From Colwellia sp. (GTDB taxonomy: Bacteria > Pseudomonadota > Gammaproteobacteria > Enterobacterales > Alteromonadaceae), in the NCBI GenBank assembly GCA_013215465.1, contig JABSOW010000006.1, positions 141,425 through 205,424 on the forward strand: DNA of 64,000 bases, written 5' to 3'. Positions 1 through 9,532 of this stretch are shown one piece after another. The notes under the pieces were generated by a model. That model did no database searches, was not told the DNA's origin, and saw only the letters and a program-made list of their open reading frames with translations. The position numbers were made by a program, and so were the translations under genes. How positions within the stretch are numbered: position 1 is the first letter of the stretch; each line of letters begins with the position of its first letter.

Positions 1-1775
1 ACATTATTGATCGCTCATTGTGTCATATTGTCGAAACAAAACTTACTAACGATCTTATATGTAAAGTACTTATACAGCCTATTGCTGTACTTTCCCAGCG
101 CGATTTACGTGTAGGTTTTTCTCAATTTGAGGACATTATTGAGACGGTAGATGTTCAAGTGAAATCAAACCTCAGCTTGGGCTTTAGAACTTTCCTTACA
201 AAATGGGGAGGCAAAATAAACAATGAGATAGAGATAAAACACTGCGGGTTCAAATCAAGGTTCAGCGCAAAAAAAGAAATGAATGCACCTAAATTAATTA
301 TCCCTATTGATGATGATGGTGTTGAATTGAAAAGCCCTATCTTAAGCAACCATCAGTCCTCATTCGAGCTAAAAAAAGAAGTTAATGAGTATTATGAAAT
401 ACCTATTGTTGAATTACTCGAAGCCGCTACTTCAGAAATAGGTTTATATAAGAAACTAGTTAAAACATTCAACCAATATACTTCTGTTGACCAAAATGGA
501 AATTATAAATTAGCTATTTCTGATGAAATATCATCTTTCATCGAAGAAAGTCAGAAAACTCAAGCAAAAGGCGTACTGAAATCAAAAACTAAAGCCCTGA
601 TCGATAGTTACTCACAAGAGCAATTACTTGGTGCGTATGTTAGAGCACAAGTTAACGCGGGAATTGATGAACATATCTATTGCAACGGTAAAAACTTACT
701 CATACTCGATTATATAAAGCACTGGTTTCACAATACGGGCCCAAGCATGATGAACTATTTTTGGCATAGTGTGCTTTTACCCAAAAGCATATTATTAGTT
801 TGTTTTACTCGGTTAATTATAAGAACTACGTGGAACAAAGATGTTGTTGCTACGCTAAAGCGCGATGATTTTCCTGAGGAAATCCCTGATGGCGAATTCA
901 AAATAAGTGGATTTAAAGAAAAAGTAGATAAGCCTACTTTTGTCATTACCATTGAGCCTCACGAAACAGAGATTCGTGAAGCTATAACGATGTTACTTCG
1001 ACATTACGATAACATGTTAGAACTCGGTTTATCCCCTGAATCACTTTGGGATACTCCTACTTCAACCAACCTTTCCTTTTTAAGTAAAATGAACATTGAC
1101 AGATTTTGTGATCATCACGGACTATCAAAATTTACGATAGAGCTACTAGCAAAACATCAAATAAACTTAAGAAATGGTATCGATGGTAGTTTAGCTAATT
1201 CACAAACAGAGCGTAACCATGCAAACAGTGGAGTGACTGCTGGTTACTTAACTCACCCTATCGCGATGATCGAATATGAAGCTAATAATGCAGATTTTCA
1301 GCGACGATTCGAAACAACCATTCAATACCGTCATTCAGGAGAAAAGTACTTAAAAAAGTACGGATTAGATAAAGATAATATTGATGAAAACCTTATTGTT
1401 TCAGCCAAGGTTTCTGATGACGATGATTTACCCGACTGGTTTCTTCTCCCTGATGGATCGACTTGTTCAAATATTTTTGCCCCAATTGACAAAGGTAAAC
1501 AAGACAACCTTTGCCAAGGCAGAAAATGCCATCAAGGGGGAGGTTGTGAATTTAATCAGATTAATTTGGGAGATGAAGAGTTTTTGCAAACACTTCAACA
1601 GCAAGAGTTCTTTAGCGCACGTGGTGAAGCACTGTTATCTAAACATGGTAAAGAATACTTCGATGAGTATATTGCCCCAGAAATGCGCTTTGTATTCGGC
1701 CTAGTAAGATACGTAGAACATTCAAACCCTACATTTTATAAAACTACAAAAGGTAGATTGAACAATGCCAACTAA
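1..1775 (+). CDS. Tyrosine recombinase-like protein, 5' end cut by window edge
   Basis: The reading frame is open back to the window edge, so the TTG at 18 is probably not the true start and the N-terminus is missing. The visible part is about 590 residues. Motifs fit a divergent tyrosine recombinase: a box I-like IIRTTWNKDVVATL (Arg in a W/DV context), then INLRNG and NHANSGVTAGYLTHP, which read as a degraded HxxR box and the GH...Y box with Tyr as nucleophile. A Cys/His cluster (NLCQGRKCHQGGGCEF) near the C-terminus may bind metal. It overlaps the next gene by 11 nt, so the two are translated together. By position and partnership it could be the GmtY-like or TnpA-like member of a multi-recombinase mover; that is inference. 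Only a profile search would settle the subfamily. Confidence 0.65.
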   Translation, partial: IIDRSLCHIVETKLTNDLICKVLIQPIAVLSQRDLRVGFSQFEDIIETVDVQVKSNLSLGFRTFLTKWGGKINNEIEIKHCGFKSRFSAKKEMNAPKLIIPIDDDGVELKSPILSNHQSSFELKKEVNEYYEIPIVELLEAATSEIGLYKKLVKTFNQYTSVDQNGNYKLAISDEISSFIEESQKTQAKGVLKSKTKALIDSYSQEQLLGAYVRAQVNAGIDEHIYCNGKNLLILDYIKHWFHNTGPSMMNYFWHSVLLPKSILLVCFTRLIIRTTWNKDVVATLKRDDFPEEIPDGEFKISGFKEKVDKPTFVITIEPHETEIREAITMLLRHYDNMLELGLSPESLWDTPTSTNLSFLSKMNIDRFCDHHGLSKFTIELLAKHQINLRNGIDGSLANSQTERNHANSGVTAGYLTHPIAMIEYEANNADFQRRFETTIQYRHSGEKYLKKYGLDKDNIDENLIVSAKVSDDDDLPDWFLLPDGSTCSNIFAPIDKGKQDNLCQGRKCHQGGGCEFNQINLGDEEFLQTLQQQEFFSARGEALLSKHGKEYFDEYIAPEMRFVFGLVRYVEHSNPTFYKTTKGRLNNAN

Positions 1776-4104
1776 TATTAATTACAAATTTTTAAACGTC
1801 TCTGAGATGGAAGAAATATCTGATAGTTTTACAGACCAGGTAACTGAAAACGCAAAAGAATTAGAGTTAATTGTATCTGATGAAAAACTATCTATCGATG
1901 GCACAATACTAAAGTATCACTCAGTTGTTGAATCTACGAGACAAGAAGGTTCTATAGATTTAGCGAATATATGGCTTCCAGGTGCGCCCGGATGGGAACA
2001 TCCTGTCCCACTGTTATTATATCCAAACCTCTCGAAAGCTATAATAGAAGTGGTAGACAAGTATGCGTGTAATGCATCCCATACGCCTACTTTTGCTAAA
2101 ACAGGGTTGCCGTCCCAATTCAATGTAGCATCACAATTTGTCGAATGGGCGTGCTTAAATGGTCACTTTCAATTGCAAGAAATTAGCAAAAAACGATTTA
2201 TTGAATTTAATAATAAAATCAGCGAGGGTGGAATTAATACAATATTAGATCTCCCAACCCGGATAGATCAATTTATTGACAATTTAATTGTAAACGATGA
2301 GCTAGATTCATTTTTAATTAAAGATGGTGACACTGAAAATTCAGCAGTAACAAGCTTAAGAGTATCCCTAATAGCAAAGAGCATTGGTTCCGTCAGCTTA
2401 GAGAACCAAGTTTCGAATGATTTATATAAAAAAGTCTATGAGTATTTACAATCTAACGACATAAAAGTAAATAAAAAATTTGCAAATAAAGGAGGTGTCT
2501 TTCCAACTCAAGCATCAGAAAGCTCGCTGGGTAATTGGTTTAGCACTTGGAATCGATTTGCAAACATAGATAATTCAGATCATTTACCTTTTGTCCCTTT
2601 TCCAAAGCCAAGCTACCTTGCAAAAAAGCTAGGGAAAGTTTCGAGCAGAACTAACAATTTGGAAATTGAGCATGTCATTAAACTTCTTGGTACTTCTCAC
2701 AAATGGTTATATGAATATTCACCAAAAATAATTTCGATTGTGAAGGATATTAAGAAGGAAAAAGATAGGTTACTCAAAGATGGTGCAAACACTAGATATA
2801 TTGCTGAGACACTTATTCCTCAGTTTATTGAACAATCGGCCAAGGTAAAAAAGTTAGAAAAGCAGCTTTCAATTAACATCCATAAAACTAGTTTAACTTC
2901 ATCAAAAAATACTGATGAGGATCTTTCTATTACAGAAATCATCACGCTGTTAATGTCGGCTTGCTATTTAATACTTCAAACTTATAACGCAAGAAGACAA
3001 GCTGAAATACAAGATCCGCGTATCGGGGTTCAAGAAGAATACTTCCGTTGTAAAAGCAAAAAATATAATTGGTATCAGGCTTGTTTTTATAATGAAAAGC
3101 ACGGAGAAAGAAGGTGGTACACCTTAAACAATGGTAGTGCCAAAGCTTTGAAGTGCTTGATAGATCTAAAAAACGCTTGGGAAGGGGAAAATGCAGAAGG
3201 TTTATTTAATGTTCCTACATTTAGGCTTACAGAGGAAGGAAATTTCAAACATTACAAATACCATTTCAACAAAGGGAAAGGATCAAAAATTACTGGCAAT
3301 GCCTTTTTAAAAATGGCAATAGGTGATGCCAGCAATGACATCGGTAGTCACATGTTTCGAAGAATTTACGCGATTATCTATCATTATCAGTACAAGAATG
3401 CAGACTTGCTCGCATTATGCTTCCAGATGGGGCATGTCGATCCGACTCAAACAATGATATATGTTACCGACCCTAACTCTCGTGAATTACACGAGCAACT
3501 TCATCATAAAGTTAAATTAACAAAAAATGAAAATGCCGAATCGACTATAGCAATAAAAGAAGAAAATAAAGCATTAGATAAAGTCATTGATGAAGTAGGT
3601 GTTGAAACCACCTCAAAAGACCTATTAAACCTTATGATGGGCACTGAGAAAATGGCCGGAAAATATACTTCATACCTTAAAAAAGTTTATCGAGTGTTAC
3701 AACGTAGTGTTAAATTTGGATCTTACATCGATAAAAAATATGGGCATAATTTCAATAAGCTAAGTCAGAAGGAACAAAGCGACGAAATGGCAAACGTTCT
3801 GCATAAGAAAGGTCATAAACATAACCCAAAACCTCATGCTACATGCCATAAGAAGAGTGGCGATATTAAGATAAAAAAAGCCCCATGCGAGCCTCTAAAA
3901 TGTAAGGGATGTCCATATCAAGAGGTTAGAAGTATTCAATTGAAGATAATGACAGATGATCTACTTGATTTAAAAAAGCAACAATCTGACTTTAGATCTT
4001 TACCGATTCAAAAGCTTAGAGCTAAAGAGCAAGTTAAAAAATTAACTAGCCTAATTGAAAACTACCAACGCTCCATGGCTAAAAGCCAAGCAATATTCAA
4101 CTAG
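1765..4104 (+). CDS. Large tyrosine recombinase (GmtZ/TnpB-like)
   Basis: This 779-residue protein carries a clear tyrosine recombinase catalytic end. YNARRQAEIQ supplies box I Arg (about residue 412), SHMFRR is the HxxR box, and MGHVDPTQTMIYV gives the GH...Y box with the nucleophilic Tyr. The N-terminal ~380 residues match no family I recognise. The C-terminal ~150 residues are Lys-rich with a Cys/His group (HATCHKKS...CEPLKCKGCPYQ) that looks like a zinc knuckle. It is nearly twice the usual integrase length, as in TnpB of Tn554 or the integrase of gamma-mobile-trio elements. It starts at the ATG 11 nt inside the previous gene and is followed 11 nt later by a coiled-coil gene, an operon of recombinase, recombinase and accessory protein. 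Confidence 0.8.
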   Translation: MPTNINYKFLNVSEMEEISDSFTDQVTENAKELELIVSDEKLSIDGTILKYHSVVESTRQEGSIDLANIWLPGAPGWEHPVPLLLYPNLSKAIIEVVDKYACNASHTPTFAKTGLPSQFNVASQFVEWACLNGHFQLQEISKKRFIEFNNKISEGGINTILDLPTRIDQFIDNLIVNDELDSFLIKDGDTENSAVTSLRVSLIAKSIGSVSLENQVSNDLYKKVYEYLQSNDIKVNKKFANKGGVFPTQASESSLGNWFSTWNRFANIDNSDHLPFVPFPKPSYLAKKLGKVSSRTNNLEIEHVIKLLGTSHKWLYEYSPKIISIVKDIKKEKDRLLKDGANTRYIAETLIPQFIEQSAKVKKLEKQLSINIHKTSLTSSKNTDEDLSITEIITLLMSACYLILQTYNARRQAEIQDPRIGVQEEYFRCKSKKYNWYQACFYNEKHGERRWYTLNNGSAKALKCLIDLKNAWEGENAEGLFNVPTFRLTEEGNFKHYKYHFNKGKGSKITGNAFLKMAIGDASNDIGSHMFRRIYAIIYHYQYKNADLLALCFQMGHVDPTQTMIYVTDPNSRELHEQLHHKVKLTKNENAESTIAIKEENKALDKVIDEVGVETTSKDLLNLMMGTEKMAGKYTSYLKKVYRVLQRSVKFGSYIDKKYGHNFNKLSQKEQSDEMANVLHKKGHKHNPKPHATCHKKSGDIKIKKAPCEPLKCKGCPYQEVRSIQLKIMTDDLLDLKKQQSDFRSLPIQKLRAKEQVKKLTSLIENYQRSMAKSQAIFN

Positions 4105-4115
4105 AGGTTTTTGTA

Positions 4116-4835
4116 ATGACTAATAATAAATCAAGTACTGAACCTCAACGTGAAGAAGCATTCAAACGTCTTGAACAGAAAATATCCATATTAGAAGATT
4201 GGATTAAAGATGGTATTCCTTTCGAGCTTAAAGGTGGAAATAAACAAATAAATAAAAAAGAGAAAATCGTTCTTGAGTTTTTCCCTACCAGTATTAGCGC
4301 TTTAAGAGGCTGGAACGGTAGCAAAAATAGTAAAGATGCCGTAAAGAGATACAAAATTCCGAAATATCAAACTTCAGCAGGTGTATGGAAGGCAGCTCCT
4401 AAGCGCATAACTAATCGCGTCGAGAATGAAGGTGAGTCTGAATCTTTATTCGAATGTTTGAAACTCAAAGCTAAATTTCAAAGTGATAACAAGAATAAAA
4501 GCAAGATTAAAGAATTAGAAGAGTTACTCGCGATAAGCCAGATGAATCACAAAGGGCTAGCTGATGAGTTGATTCAACTTCGGCTGGACAATATTTATTT
4601 AACCGAAGAACTGCATACTTCTGAAAATGTAATTAAAGGTACAAAGTCCACTATAAAAACACAATTCAAATGGAAAGATGAACTATTAAAACAAGCACAT
4701 AATAAAACCTCTCAACTTAAAATAGAGAATGGCAAACTCAAAAAAATTCTAGCTGAACATGAAATTTCATACGATGTCGATCCTGTTGAACCGTCAATAA
4801 TTAATTTTCCAGGTAAAGTAAATCGTGACAAATAA
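4116..4835 (+). CDS. Coiled-coil accessory protein of the recombinase block (GmtX/TnpC-like)
   Basis: The protein is 239 residues. Residues ~1-100 hold a basic region with LEDWIKDGIPFE and SISALRGWNGSKNS, plausibly DNA-binding. Residues ~110-215 are a long charged heptad-like helix (ELEELL...LRLDNIYLTEEL...KIENGKLKKIL), so a coiled coil is expected. Tn554-type movers have the same logic: two tyrosine recombinases followed by a small coiled-coil TnpC. Gamma-mobile-trio elements also pair two recombinases with a third small protein. It overlaps the next ORF by 11 nt. The LEDW(I/L)K segment recurs in the downstream 146-residue protein, so the two may share an N-terminal module. Function is inferred from context only. 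Confidence 0.6.
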   Translation: MTNNKSSTEPQREEAFKRLEQKISILEDWIKDGIPFELKGGNKQINKKEKIVLEFFPTSISALRGWNGSKNSKDAVKRYKIPKYQTSAGVWKAAPKRITNRVENEGESESLFECLKLKAKFQSDNKNKSKIKELEELLAISQMNHKGLADELIQLRLDNIYLTEELHTSENVIKGTKSTIKTQFKWKDELLKQAHNKTSQLKIENGKLKKILAEHEISYDVDPVEPSIINFPGKVNRDK

Positions 4836-5265
4836 AATTAAGACACCTTCTCAGGAAGTTGGAAAATTGAGTGTTAAGAAATTAGAGGATTGGTTAAAGA
4901 CATCACCTGAAATCCCTATTCATAATCGAAAAATGAATAAGACAAAAATTTGTCGTATGCATGGCATTACTAAATCAACTATAGACTCTAATTCAGGTCT
5001 TGAAAGGTTATTTTCTGATGATGGACCGATTGCACTGCTTGTTCAGGAGCAGCTAAACAACACGATACATAGACAAGAAACTTCAGCTAATGAAACAGCA
5101 TCAGAAGGTAATGATACTGTCCTACCGACTGAAGAATTAACTCAAAAAATTGATGAGTTAAAACAAACAATTGACTCTATTCATTTGGACTTAGCTTCTG
5201 AAGAGTATTTAACTTCTACAGGCCGTTATATTCCTAAGCTTTATTTAAAAACGATTGAAGATTAG
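4825..5265 (+). CDS. Small basic/coiled-coil protein of the recombinase block
   Basis: A GTG start at 4825 lies inside the preceding gene (11 nt overlap), with AGGTAAAG just upstream as a weak ribosome site. The 146-residue product begins with LSVKKLEDWLKTSPEIPIHN and NKTKICRMHGITKSTIDSN, a helix-turn-helix-like stretch. It ends in a helical tail (LTQKIDELKQTIDSIHLDL). The N-terminal layout mirrors the gene before it (LEDWIKDGIPF and a basic helix), suggesting duplication of a DNA-binding module. I do not recognise the family. Its place between two recombinases and a helicase in one overlapping operon implies a role in the element's excision or integration, by inference. Confidence 0.55.
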   Translation: MTNKIKTPSQEVGKLSVKKLEDWLKTSPEIPIHNRKMNKTKICRMHGITKSTIDSNSGLERLFSDDGPIALLVQEQLNNTIHRQETSANETASEGNDTVLPTEELTQKIDELKQTIDSIHLDLASEEYLTSTGRYIPKLYLKTIED

Positions 5266-5277
5266 CGTGATGTTAAA

Positions 5278-7506
5278 ATGAAAATACAAAACATATCATT
5301 TGATGACGAAGTAAAAAAACTTTCGGGGATTGTTACTCATATTATCCATGTAGCCCATGATAATCGTGGTGTTTCTGCTATTTTTCGGCTCAAACGTGAA
5401 AAAAGCAAGTTTCAAGCTGTCGCTGAGTTTGGAACAATTAATTCACACCCTAGAATTGGAGATATTTGGGAACTAGCAGGAGAACATAAAACAGATGAAA
5501 AATACGGCTCTCAATTTTCAGTTTTTCATGCAAAAAAAGTTAATCCTAGTTCTTCAACACCATTACCCATAATGCTTGATTACCTTGCTTATAATACTAA
5601 TTTTGTTGGTATTGATACGTATTGGGCATCCAAATTAAAGAAAAAATTTCGCGATTCATTATTTGATGGTCTGAATAAAGCTGATGTTCACACACTTATT
5701 TCTGATAAAAAATTAAAGATGCCAAAAATTAAGGCTCAATCTTTAATTGATGGATGGAGAAAAAACACTTACGAAGATAGGCTAGTTGATTTTTTATCGA
5801 GCAATAAATTACCTACCTCTCTATCAGGGAACATAATTCACTACCTCGGTTATAATGCTATTGAGTTAATTACTGATAACCCTTATCTGCTGTGTCTGTT
5901 GATGCCAGTAGAGTCTGTTTCAAAGACATGGAAAAAATTAGACAAAATAATTACTAAAAATTTTAACATTGCGAGTAATAATAAAAAAAGAGCGGTTTCT
6001 TTTGTTGAGTCAGTTTTATATAACGCATTTGATGTGAATGGACATATGGCGCTACCAATAGAGCATGTGCAAAGTGCTTTAAAGGATGTAGATATAAAAT
6101 TAGATTTGGATAAGCTCAATAGGGATACCGGGCCATTTAAAACCCTACACGTAAATAAAAAGAACAATACCGTACAAATACTCGGTCATCATGTAATAGA
6201 AAAAACAATTTCTTCGTTATTAAATAAACGACTTTATTTTAACTCAGGTAAAGTATTAGATAGAGTTGATGATTTTATTTCTAGTTATATAGAAAATAAT
6301 AATATTCAATTAAATCCGGAACAAAATATCGCCATAGTTAATGCGTTAACAAAAAACCTATCTGTTATTCATGGAAAAGCATTTACTGGAAAATCTACTG
6401 TTGTTAATGCCATCATTGATAATATGTTAAAACATAACGAAAGGTTTTGGTTGATATCCCCTTCATTTAGCAATGAAGCTAATTCTCTATCTGGTGGTGT
6501 GCATGCTGAATCAATCCATAGATTTATTTCAAAGGCCCATAAAAGGAACTTAAAACAACTTCTTTCAAATTCTGTTGTTATTATCGATGAAGCACAATCA
6601 ATTGATATGTTAACTCTTTATAAGCTGCTTAAAGTGGTTCCTATCAATTCCAAAGTTTGCTTTATTGGTGATAAATATAAACTTTCCCCGATTGGGCCAG
6701 GTAACTTTTTTACGCAAATTTCAACTATTCAGAATAACGTAATAACCGAGCTAGTAAAAAAGTATTCTATTGAAGAAAACAATGAATTTAGTCATTTAAA
6801 CGCATTGTTATTTTCTCAAGGTACTGTATCAAATTTAGATATAAATCATTTTGAAATCGAAACACATGCTGTTGTTAGTATTTATGATATACCTGATAGA
6901 GATCACGCTACTCTAAGTAATATAACAGCAAACATTTGGTTTGAAGTTGATCAGTTACGAAAGCACAGCACACAGATCATATGCACCAGTAATCCTGTTC
7001 GTGAGTTAATAAATACACAAATTCAGCAAGTTAAATATCATAAGCAAGACTTTGACAAAATTAAGGTAGAAGATAAAGAATTTTATCTAGGTGATGCTGT
7101 TATATTCAATAAAGCTGATCAATATTTAGGTGTTAGCAATGGCACGATGGGCGTTGTAAATGAGGTGTTCAAAAGTCCTCAGTTATTCGGTGGTAGAGAA
7201 TGTTTACTCAGTGTTGAAATTGAAGGAAATGCAATAGCATTAACTAAATCAGATATTGAAAATATTAACCTTTCCTATGCTATTACAGCTTATAAAATTC
7301 AGGGACATCGATTTAAGAATACAATTATTCTTGTCGATAACCATTTTTTAATTAATAGGTCATGGCTATATACGGTAATCAACTCTACTGAACAGTCTTT
7401 AATTTTTATTGGTGATAGAGCTTCTTTAACCGCATCATTCAATGAAATAGACACTGATTTACAACGATATTTTGGTACTCCAATTACTTTAGTGGGTGAA
7501 CAATGA
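5278..7506 (+). CDS. RecD2-like SF1B DNA helicase
   Basis: The protein is 742 residues. The N-terminal ~80 residues match the RecD2 OB-like region (KLSGIVTHI ... GDIWELAG ... YGSQFSV). The helicase core starts near residue 345 with LNPEQNIAIVNAL (Q-motif-like) and Walker A GKAFTGKST. Walker B is VVIIDEAQSID and motif III is FIGDKYKLSPIGPG. An SH3-like insert follows (YLGDAVIFNKADQ...SNGTMGVV), then SYAITAYKIQGHRF. In RecD-type enzymes the next motif is YTAITRA; here it reads YTVINSTEQ, so the usual motif VI Arg is missing. It would act as a 5'-3' helicase if active, though the altered motif VI could impair ATP hydrolysis. The stop overlaps the next start by 4 nt (ATGA). A helicase inside a recombinase operon suggests help with processing the mobile DNA. 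Confidence 0.8.
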   Translation: MKIQNISFDDEVKKLSGIVTHIIHVAHDNRGVSAIFRLKREKSKFQAVAEFGTINSHPRIGDIWELAGEHKTDEKYGSQFSVFHAKKVNPSSSTPLPIMLDYLAYNTNFVGIDTYWASKLKKKFRDSLFDGLNKADVHTLISDKKLKMPKIKAQSLIDGWRKNTYEDRLVDFLSSNKLPTSLSGNIIHYLGYNAIELITDNPYLLCLLMPVESVSKTWKKLDKIITKNFNIASNNKKRAVSFVESVLYNAFDVNGHMALPIEHVQSALKDVDIKLDLDKLNRDTGPFKTLHVNKKNNTVQILGHHVIEKTISSLLNKRLYFNSGKVLDRVDDFISSYIENNNIQLNPEQNIAIVNALTKNLSVIHGKAFTGKSTVVNAIIDNMLKHNERFWLISPSFSNEANSLSGGVHAESIHRFISKAHKRNLKQLLSNSVVIIDEAQSIDMLTLYKLLKVVPINSKVCFIGDKYKLSPIGPGNFFTQISTIQNNVITELVKKYSIEENNEFSHLNALLFSQGTVSNLDINHFEIETHAVVSIYDIPDRDHATLSNITANIWFEVDQLRKHSTQIICTSNPVRELINTQIQQVKYHKQDFDKIKVEDKEFYLGDAVIFNKADQYLGVSNGTMGVVNEVFKSPQLFGGRECLLSVEIEGNAIALTKSDIENINLSYAITAYKIQGHRFKNTIILVDNHFLINRSWLYTVINSTEQSLIFIGDRASLTASFNEIDTDLQRYFGTPITLVGEQ

Positions 7507-8852
7507 ATAAAGAAATTTTAGAAACCAAAGTAAAATATGATCGGAAAGAGTATTACGTTTACCAAGATGTGAATGGTGAAGTGCTGTGGGCACCTATCGA
7601 TTTTCTCATTGAAGAAGATAAAGATAAAAATATAAGCACCATATCAACTTATAGAAAAGCAATTAGAAGGCTATTCAAATATATAAACACAAGAGAAAAG
7701 GATCTCACTTGGCTAGAAATTAACGATTACCATATTGAAAAATTTAGAGATTGGTGCCTTGAAGAAACTAAAGCAGATCCTCGTCATCGGGGTAGTGATA
7801 ATACCGCAAAACAGACAGTAAACCATGATTTTTTGATGCCAATTTATGCATTTTATTTTTGGGTACAAAAGCAAGGAAAATATCACCCGAACATCTTAGG
7901 GTTGAATACTGAGAAGAAGTACTCTTATCAGATAACTTCTGCGCTTTTGCAAAAAGAAATGGCTATTTCTAAGAATGAGAAGCCTAATAATACTCTTCTT
8001 TATCCAAAGTTATTTAAAGATTGTGATAAGAAAAGCCGAAAACAAGAATCAGCGGACGAATATGACTGGAATGAACTAATTAATCACATTATTAATAATT
8101 ACCGTGGCTATGAAAGAGCCTCTCTTCTACTTATTTTAAAAATAATAAATGATACTGGTGGAAGACCAATTTCAATAAGTAGTCTTTTACGTATTCAGTT
8201 TACTAAAGAAGCCACAAATAAGATCTTTTTTGATAATAAAAAATCTACATTTGATGTTGTTCCCGCAAAGGCAAAACAAGGGAATACGATGCCTATAAAA
8301 TTTCCATATACCATATGTAGTGCGATTCAAACATTTATTGAGGATGAACTAAACCCATTTGTCGATAGAAATAACCTTTCATCCTACGATGGACATTTAT
8401 TTATAAGTCCAAGAAATTTTACTCCACTAAGTGCTGCTAATATTATCAAAATATTTAGTGAAATAACGACAGAATTAGAATGGCCGAAAGGAAAATCTAT
8501 TTATTCTTTTAGACATAAATTTGCACAAGAAAGCCACGATAAAAACTTGGAAATAGCCATTGAGCAAGGTTTTTCTGCCGATGAACCCTCTGTTGCATTG
8601 AAAACGCAAAATGATATGACTCATAAAGCGAAGGGGTCTCTTGATAGCTACGTTGATGATAGAGTGAGAATGGGAAAAGATACCGAAGCTAATAAAAGAG
8701 AACTTAGAATTAAGGAATTAGAATCAGATAAAACACGCTTGGCATTAGAAACTCAAAAATCAATGGAATTAGCTGAAGAGCAACACAAACTAAATGAAGA
8801 AATGGCTATAGAAATAGCACGATTGAAAAAAGAACTAGCACAAAAAAAGTAA
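7503..8852 (+). CDS. Tyrosine site-specific integrase
   Basis: The protein is 449 residues. An N-terminal SAM-like core-binding region is followed by the catalytic domain. NDTGGRPISISSLLRI gives box I Arg (about residue 222). A beta-turn Lys lies in FDNKKSTFDVVPAK. Box II is YSFRHKFAQES, with Tyr where the usual first His sits, and MTHKAKGSLDSYVDDR supplies the final Tyr. The last ~60 residues are a strongly predicted coiled coil (ELRIKELESDKTRLAL...), unusual for a simple phage integrase and likely a partner-binding tail. It overlaps the helicase stop by 4 nt and closes the six-gene operon. An intergenic hairpin and a convergent serine recombinase follow. Confidence 0.8.
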   Translation: MNKEILETKVKYDRKEYYVYQDVNGEVLWAPIDFLIEEDKDKNISTISTYRKAIRRLFKYINTREKDLTWLEINDYHIEKFRDWCLEETKADPRHRGSDNTAKQTVNHDFLMPIYAFYFWVQKQGKYHPNILGLNTEKKYSYQITSALLQKEMAISKNEKPNNTLLYPKLFKDCDKKSRKQESADEYDWNELINHIINNYRGYERASLLLILKIINDTGGRPISISSLLRIQFTKEATNKIFFDNKKSTFDVVPAKAKQGNTMPIKFPYTICSAIQTFIEDELNPFVDRNNLSSYDGHLFISPRNFTPLSAANIIKIFSEITTELEWPKGKSIYSFRHKFAQESHDKNLEIAIEQGFSADEPSVALKTQNDMTHKAKGSLDSYVDDRVRMGKDTEANKRELRIKELESDKTRLALETQKSMELAEEQHKLNEEMAIEIARLKKELAQKK

Positions 8853-8915
8853 ATTTTTAGGTTTGCTAAGTCAAATGTCATTCTTCTTTATAACTTCATT
8901 ATTCAACAATTTTAC

Positions 8916-8933
8916 ATCTTGGCGAGCCAAGAT
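8916..8933. other. Perfect palindrome between convergent genes
   Basis: ATCTTGGCGAGCCAAGAT is a perfect 18-bp palindrome in the 103-bp gap between the integrase and the convergent serine recombinase. It has no clean T-run, so it may be a weak bidirectional terminator or a protein-binding site. The call rests only on symmetry. Confidence 0.45.
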
Positions 8934-8955
8934 AAACTTTCTATTTATATAAACT

Positions 8956-9525
8956 CTAGGGCTGTTTTTTGACTTTCTTAAGTGTTCTATGAACTGTCGC
9001 CCTGCTCACATTGTACGTTCTTGCCAGCGAAGATATCGATTCACCACTCTCTTTTGCTTTAAATAATTCTTGAGATTGTTTTTCTGAAAGTGCAGGCATC
9101 CGACCAAGGTGCTTCCCTTTAGCTTTAGCTGCTTCTCTGCCCTCTGCTGTTCTAGATTTAATAAGATCTCTTTCTAGTTGAGCAAAGACGCCACATAAAT
9201 TAATCATTGCAGTCGAGAACGGATTATCATTACCAGTATTAAGCGAGCCATCAATAATATTTAGTGTAGCTTTTTTCTTATGGATATTGTCAATTGTATC
9301 AAGTATCGATTTTAAGGATCTTCCCAGTCGGTCAAGGCGAGTAACAATAACTTCATCCCCCTCTCGAATAAATTCAATCAACTCCCGAAGCTTTTCATCA
9401 TTTTTAATGGAAACACCAGATTGCTTTCCATTAAATATTTTTTCGCAACCAAAATCTTTCAACTGTTTAAGCTGAATACTTAAATCTTGTTCTTGAGTTG
9501 AGACTCTAGCAAAACCAACTTTCAT
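8956..9525 (-). CDS. Serine recombinase, resolvase/invertase family
   Basis: The protein is 189 residues and full length for the Pin/Tn3-resolvase class. The catalytic Ser lies in GFARVSTQEQD at residue 9. Further conserved blocks are LDRLGRSLKSIL, the long E helix region FAQLERDLIKSRTAEG, and a C-terminal helix-turn-helix SISSLARTYNVSRATVHRTL. It should catalyse resolution or inversion through a 5' phosphoserine intermediate. Its start is followed outward by a set of nested inverted repeats (9533-9609) that make a natural binding or crossover site and may also autoregulate it. The gene is convergent with the integrase operon and divergent from the KfrA-like gene. A decayed relative is visible at 30210-30338. 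Confidence 0.95.
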   Translation of the reverse strand: MKVGFARVSTQEQDLSIQLKQLKDFGCEKIFNGKQSGVSIKNDEKLRELIEFIREGDEVIVTRLDRLGRSLKSILDTIDNIHKKKATLNIIDGSLNTGNDNPFSTAMINLCGVFAQLERDLIKSRTAEGREAAKAKGKHLGRMPALSEKQSQELFKAKESGESISSLARTYNVSRATVHRTLKKVKKQP

Positions 9526-9532
9526 ATTAACC

